Shown here one piece after another: positions 39,436 to 43,674 of a stretch of DNA of 43,674 nucleotides. The position numbers were made by a program, and so were the translations under genes. The notes beneath the pieces are model-generated. The model saw nothing but the letters and a program-made list of their open reading frames with translations. It was not told the DNA's origin and ran no database searches. Origin of the DNA: Bacteroides sp. (GTDB taxonomy: Bacteria; Bacteroidota; Bacteroidia; Bacteroidales; Bacteroidaceae); assembly GCA_021203405.1 (NCBI GenBank), contig JAJQBG010000261.1:1-43674 (forward strand), written 5' to 3'. The number at the start of each line of letters is the position of its first letter. Positions within the stretch are counted from its first letter, which is position 1.

Positions 39436-41979
39436 TCACTGGTGGGGTGTCAATCTCAGGGTTTTCAATCCGAAACGGGGCATTGTTACTTCCACCTCTG
39501 TTCCACCTTCCGTATATAGTGTAGGAAGAGTAGATAAAGTATTCCCGTTCAGGTCTGTTTCTTCCACTTTCGATAGAGAGGTCCCAAACTTTATAACCCT
39601 GGGAGCATCATTTCCGTCGGCATTGAAGAGCCTTATCATAATACCTTCGTCACACAAATAGGAGGCTACTATTTCGTAACCGGTTCCCTCCACATTGATC
39701 AACGAAACATTTTCAGGCTTTGCATCTTTTTGGAAGGAGGTAATAAGAGATTCATTCCATCGCAGACTCTCAGTATGAATATGAGAGGCATCCCACTCTT
39801 TGCTGTGAGGGATCACCGCAAACCGGATATAGGTAGAGCCCTCAATGGGATAATCGCGGCCCCACAAGCCATTCCCGGAGAATTGTACCGTAAGCCCAAG
39901 CGGGAAATTCTCTCCGTAAGAGTAGGAAGTAGTATGGTCTGAAAGTAGCGAAAAGCCATATTCCCCTTTTTGATCTGCAAGGTCCACCCAATTCAGGATT
40001 ATATTGTGTTTAATGCTATCCCAGGTGTTGAAATGGGTGTTTTCCAGTTCGCTGCGACAAACATCAAAAGGAGCATTTTTATAGAGAACAGGTGAATTCA
40101 GATCCACGGGAAAAAGAACGTTCAGCTTGAACCGGTCGTCGTAGAAGGCCCGGCGGTTGTTATCGTAAGCATCGGTCTGATGATATTCACCGATACCCAC
40201 ATTGCTCTTCCAGTCGATAGTAAGGTCAAAATCTATTTTTCGTTGCCCTTCTCTGAGGGTAATGGTTTGAGTAAAAGGATGCGAAGCTATTTCTCCCTCT
40301 ATCCGGACACTTTTTTCGAAGGGATTCTCCTGCACGACGGACACTACGGCAGGCTTTTCTACGGACGAATGGAACAAACCTTCGTCATAGAAGAACCCGC
40401 GTAGTTCGCCGATGTTAAATTCGCTGTTGTTATCTGAAAACTCTCTGTTACCCTCTTTTTTAGCTATAAGACTTTTAATAATACCCCCTTTTAACGGATC
40501 AATGACGATCCGATACATACTGTTCTCCAGTACTATCTCCTCCTGCCTGATCGTGGCTTCGGTCTTACATGGATTCTCTGCTCTTTTATCGGGTATCACA
40601 TAATAGGTGGCATATCCGAAAGCGGGTACCTCTGCTTCGAATACGATAAACGATCTGCTGTCTTCCGTTGTAGTACAAGTTTCTATTCTTTTACCGGTGG
40701 CGTCCGTAACATTCAGGTTCATCCCCGTAAAGTCCCCGGGCAGTTCCGCAGATACGATCTCACGCCTGGGAACACCCAGCGTATTGTATACCCGGAGATA
40801 GACCCCTTTTGTACCGGTTTCACCGGTTGTAAAGCTATCCGATACTTCTTTGAGGATATTACCGCAGATGAGGTTGGCCTCATGGGTCCAGTTCTGAATT
40901 TCATTGGCCCATGTATTCTGCCCGTGTAAACGATTATAAGGTACGATCCATGAGTCGTGGTGCTGGGTCAACATTAAAGTACGCCATGCTTCGTCCAGAT
41001 CCTCCTGTTTGTAACGGTATCCGTTAGAAAGGTTGGCTATTACACCCATCTTCTCGGCTATGACCAGGTTGTTCTCGGATTGACGTACCTGTCTGGCTAT
41101 CCGTTGCAGGACCTGGCTGCCCCACATCAGGCTGACACGGATATCTTCCTGTGAAAGATGATAATTATCATCCGTTTTACCGTTGGAAATGTGTTCAAAA
41201 TACTCCCTCCAGGTAACATAGACAGAGTTATTTTTAATGCTGTCTCCCGTGCCTATCCAGGGGCCTCTTCTCCAACCTGCATCCTGATAAGTCATACCCA
41301 CAGGATGCTCTATTCCAGCCTTGAAACAGGCTTGCAGGTAACCGGTCTCATTGCCCCAGACGGTAGTTTGCCATACGGAATTAGGCTCCAGTTCCTCACA
41401 GGCATACCTGGGGACAGTGAGTATGGAACTCCCATCCGGACCGGTCCAGTTCACTAACTCACCCCCATAAGGCGCGGTATATCCTCCCCAACAGGTATTG
41501 GGACATTTCAGCACGGCATACCTGAAACCAAATTGGGTAAGTATTTGTGGCAGGCTACTGGTAAAGCACGGCTCTTCTACCGCATAGGTGACAAATTCAA
41601 CTTCCGGAAAATGGTTCCGGATACTTTGGATACCGTAGCCAAACTGGCGTATAATACTCTCTCCGGATACATTATAACAGTAGGGTTGAGCATAAGCAGG
41701 GTTGGTGAATTCTACCCGTTTATCAGTGGCGATCCTGCAGAAGCGCTCATAATCTTCCGGTGTTCTTACTGCTACCGTATCCCAGGTCTCGGGTTCTATT
41801 TCTAGCCCCATTCTCCACCAGGGATATTCCGATAACAGATCCATCATATAGCTGGTTTTCCATTCTACCGGATAATGGCCGTAAATACCTCCATGATATC
41901 CATCGACAAAATAGACTTGTTGTCCGTAGACCAGGGTATATACTACACAGGATAGCAGTACAAAAAAGGTGCGTTTCAT
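39436..41979 (-). CDS. GH38-like alpha-mannosidase
   Basis: An intact 847-residue secreted protein with a short signal peptide (VYTLVYGQ, residue 20). Its order of blocks resembles GH38: an N-terminal domain with VDGYHGGIYGHYPVEW, TYAVEEPCFTSSLPQILTQF and FRYAVLKCPNTCWGGY, a three-helix region with LMLTQHHDSWIVPYNRLHGQ, and then beta domains with FDLTIDWKSNVGIGEYHQTD. GH38 enzymes are Zn-dependent retaining alpha-mannosidases. The classical HxHxDxGW and DPFGHS sequences are not present as such; the corresponding positions read VDGYHGG and EEPCFTS. It therefore belongs to a divergent branch and its activity is less certain than the fold. Transcription probably starts at the TACATTTG box at 42031-42038. 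Confidence 0.8.
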   Translation of the reverse strand: MKRTFFVLLSCVVYTLVYGQQVYFVDGYHGGIYGHYPVEWKTSYMMDLLSEYPWWRMGLEIEPETWDTVAVRTPEDYERFCRIATDKRVEFTNPAYAQPYCYNVSGESIIRQFGYGIQSIRNHFPEVEFVTYAVEEPCFTSSLPQILTQFGFRYAVLKCPNTCWGGYTAPYGGELVNWTGPDGSSILTVPRYACEELEPNSVWQTTVWGNETGYLQACFKAGIEHPVGMTYQDAGWRRGPWIGTGDSIKNNSVYVTWREYFEHISNGKTDDNYHLSQEDIRVSLMWGSQVLQRIARQVRQSENNLVIAEKMGVIANLSNGYRYKQEDLDEAWRTLMLTQHHDSWIVPYNRLHGQNTWANEIQNWTHEANLICGNILKEVSDSFTTGETGTKGVYLRVYNTLGVPRREIVSAELPGDFTGMNLNVTDATGKRIETCTTTEDSRSFIVFEAEVPAFGYATYYVIPDKRAENPCKTEATIRQEEIVLENSMYRIVIDPLKGGIIKSLIAKKEGNREFSDNNSEFNIGELRGFFYDEGLFHSSVEKPAVVSVVQENPFEKSVRIEGEIASHPFTQTITLREGQRKIDFDLTIDWKSNVGIGEYHQTDAYDNNRRAFYDDRFKLNVLFPVDLNSPVLYKNAPFDVCRSELENTHFNTWDSIKHNIILNWVDLADQKGEYGFSLLSDHTTSYSYGENFPLGLTVQFSGNGLWGRDYPIEGSTYIRFAVIPHSKEWDASHIHTESLRWNESLITSFQKDAKPENVSLINVEGTGYEIVASYLCDEGIMIRLFNADGNDAPRVIKFGTSLSKVEETDLNGNTLSTLPTLYTEGGTEVEVTMPRFGLKTLRLTPHQ

Positions 41980-42313
41980 GGTTTATATAAATTAAGTATC
42001 AGACTTAATGATGCAAAAAAGCTGTTGTTGCAAATGTAGTAGCTAAAATGTGGGACTGATACCCGTAGTAGAAGACAAAGTAGATTAATGGAAAGGTTAT
42101 ATATTTGTTAATTAGAGTGTTAAGCGTTTAAAGTAAATGGATTCGGTAAATAGCGTAGAGATACTTTTAAAGAAAAAAGCGTGGTCATTGCGGAACCCTG
42201 CAATGTTTTAACGGGATATGTAAGGTAAGAATGAATAGATAGAAAAGAGTACCGGAAGGGCATTCCCGGCTTAAAAAAGCGAACCGATCTTTTTTACCTG
42301 TTCTTCAAACAGG
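41980..42313. other. Gap between GH38 and the regulator gene
   Basis: These 334 bases hold no gene that I can support. The GH38 promoter box (42031-42038) lies at one end. Near the other end two inverted repeats are found: CCGG/CCGG with an imperfect stem around 42252-42269, and ACCTGTT 42296-42302 with AACAGGT 42308-42314, the latter overlapping the stop codon of the regulator gene. Together they are possible 3' ends of the regulator transcript. The rest is A/T-rich and featureless. Confidence 0.5.
42031..42038 (-). promoter_or_regulatory. -7 box (TACATTTG) before GH38
   Basis: The minus strand reads TACATTTG, an exact TAnnTTTG match and the same octamer as before the phosphodiesterase gene. 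It lies 51 bases upstream of the GH38 ATG. A -33 TTTG at proper spacing is not obvious. Confidence 0.5.
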
Positions 42314-43674
42314 TCACCCTCCGTTATCGCGTTCTTTTTTTATTTTGCTCTTATAGTTATAGATCGTTTGTGTGGATAGGCGGAGTTGTAAAGCGATCTG
42401 AGCCACATCCGTGATCCCTAAACGGATCAGGGCAAAAATACGTAACTCAGCATTAAGCTGTGATTTCGGTAGATTAAATCGTTTATCGGGCTTTAGTAAT
42501 GCATTGAATTTTTCTACAAAGTCAGGATAAAGTTCCAGGAAAGCTTTATCAAAGTTGGCATAAATATCTTCTATCTCTTTCTCAAAACTACCGGATGAGG
42601 ATTTATAAAGTTCCTGTATCAGTCCCGCTTTGATCTTGAGGTTTACATCCTTCCTGTAGCGTTCCAGCTTATCAATGTAAACAGAGTTCTGATTGATAAA
42701 ATATCCGATATATTTCTCTTTTATGATATTCGCCTCGTCAAGCCGTCTATTAAGTTCTATCAATTCTTCGTTTTTCTGTAAAAGATCCTCCCTGGTCTTT
42801 ATGATGATCTTCTTTTGATTATAATTGAAATACAAAGCGATGACCAGGGTAATAACGATCAAAGTGATAAAGGCGGCATATAGACGCAGGTTTTGTTTCT
42901 GGTGCTCTATTTTTTGCAGGTAAGTATTTTCAATAATCGGCTGTACCCGTGCGATAACGCTGTTCTTAAAACGGGAATTGAAAAAATTAGCATCTTCCAG
43001 GGCTACTTTAATATACGTATAAGCACGGTCTGTTCTGCCGTCCTGGTAAAGCCTGGTAGCCAGCGAAAGTAAAGCTTCGTTCTCTTTGACTGCCAGTTGA
43101 GTATCGGTAATGGCAGCCAGCAGTAAATAATAATTTTCCTCTTCTTCATTCCCTGCCAAAGCATATACTTTTGCCAGGCTCATGGCTGCCATCGCATAAG
43201 CATGCGTTTCGGGTTGTTTTTTCTCAAAAGAGGTTAACAATAACTTAAGAGCTTCCCGATAATTACCCGCCTCCTGCAACCGGAAGGCATATTCTTTGTC
43301 ATATTCATCCGATCCATTGTCCAGTAAACTGATAACTTCATTCCGGTAAGAATTGATCTCCGCCATGTATGGATCGGAATATTTCACGTCGGCTGTATAT
43401 TTGATCAGGTTTTCATAATATCGTATGTATGTCCAGCAATACCTGCATTTTAAATAGCCGGGAAGGGTATCATATACCACCGAGGTCAGGATCCCGTGAG
43501 CCTGGATGAATAAACCTGACAGGGAATAGACGAACGCCAGTTCAAGCCTGCTTTCATTCAATAGATCATCATTCCCGAGTTTTTGGGCAATTTCTATATT
43601 TTCATGAATATAATATTCGGCTGAGTCACAAATTAAGGTCTGGTATTGAGAAATGATCTTATTATTTATATAAT
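42314..43674 (-). CDS. DUF6377-like membrane-bound HTH regulator, 5' end outside window
   Basis: A transcriptional regulator with at least 453 codons in the window. The frame is open to the last base, so the N-terminus, probably with a signal peptide, is missing; the TTG at 43559-43561 is not the true start. The N-terminal part is helical with TPR-like repeats (YAFRLQEAGNYREALKLLLT, ETHAYAMAAMSLAKVYALAG). One transmembrane helix (AAFITLIVITLVIALYF) and a coiled coil (IIIKTREDLLQKNEELIELN) follow. The C-terminus has a LuxR-like helix-turn-helix (GITDVAQIALQLRLSTQTIY). This architecture fits DUF6377 regulators of Bacteroidota, which would sense a periplasmic signal and bind DNA from the membrane. 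It is encoded on the same strand directly upstream of PUL B and is the best candidate for its regulator. Confidence 0.82.
   Translation of the reverse strand, partial: YINNKIISQYQTLICDSAEYYIHENIEIAQKLGNDDLLNESRLELAFVYSLSGLFIQAHGILTSVVYDTLPGYLKCRYCWTYIRYYENLIKYTADVKYSDPYMAEINSYRNEVISLLDNGSDEYDKEYAFRLQEAGNYREALKLLLTSFEKKQPETHAYAMAAMSLAKVYALAGNEEEENYYLLLAAITDTQLAVKENEALLSLATRLYQDGRTDRAYTYIKVALEDANFFNSRFKNSVIARVQPIIENTYLQKIEHQKQNLRLYAAFITLIVITLVIALYFNYNQKKIIIKTREDLLQKNEELIELNRRLDEANIIKEKYIGYFINQNSVYIDKLERYRKDVNLKIKAGLIQELYKSSSGSFEKEIEDIYANFDKAFLELYPDFVEKFNALLKPDKRFNLPKSQLNAELRIFALIRLGITDVAQIALQLRLSTQTIYNYKSKIKKERDNGG

Noticed and set aside
1-43674. CRISPR arrays, tRNA or rRNA genes, insertion sequences, integrases
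   Set aside because: No regularly spaced repeats, clover-leaf sequences, rRNA segments, transposase or recombinase motifs were seen on either strand.

Overview
The window comes from a member of the Bacteroidota, most likely order Bacteroidales. This rests on two SusC/SusD outer-membrane glycan-uptake pairs, many signal-peptide glycoside hydrolases, PUL-type lipoproteins (DUF4959/DUF5000, DUF4998, DUF4961), a DUF6377-type regulator, TAnnTTTG-like promoter boxes and the lack of Shine-Dalgarno sequences. The genus cannot be set from the sequence alone. Two polysaccharide utilisation loci (PULs) face each other around a small phosphate-metabolism island.

PUL A (50-13978, + strand) runs GH78 rhamnosidase, GH78 rhamnosidase, GH29 fucosidase, SusC, SusD, a DUF4959/DUF5126/DUF5000 lipoprotein and a DUF4998 lipoprotein. 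The content points to a glycan bearing alpha-L-rhamnose and alpha-L-fucose. No regulator for it lies inside the window.

The central island (14010-18978) holds a YfcE/MJ0936-type phosphodiesterase (-), polyphosphate kinase 1 (+) and a PiT phosphate transporter with a PhoU-like tail (+). All three genes are intact. Perfect or near-perfect hairpins stand at both junctions with the PULs.

PUL B (19121-43674, - strand) reads, in transcription order: a DUF6377-like membrane regulator cut by the window edge, a GH38-like mannosidase, GH92, SusC, SusD, a DUF5005-like lipoprotein, a small unknown lipoprotein, DUF4961, GH78, GH92, GH92, GH130 and an SGNH hydrolase. Three GH92 enzymes plus GH38 and GH130 indicate a mannoside substrate, and the embedded GH78 suggests it also carries rhamnose. 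One GH92 has Gln where the family's catalytic acid Glu is expected. Upstream of SusC lies a pair of 17-bp operator-like dyads in inverted orientation. A large branched hairpin separates the uptake/binding genes from the downstream enzymes.

The most striking general feature is damage. Ten PUL genes carry 14 disruptions in total: seven in-frame stops and seven single-base frameshifts, five of the latter in or beside homopolymer runs. In every case the protein family continues on the other side. Either both loci are decaying or the underlying assembly has uncorrected errors; the sequence alone cannot decide. Broken genes are annotated as single full-length pseudogene entries with the lesions named.
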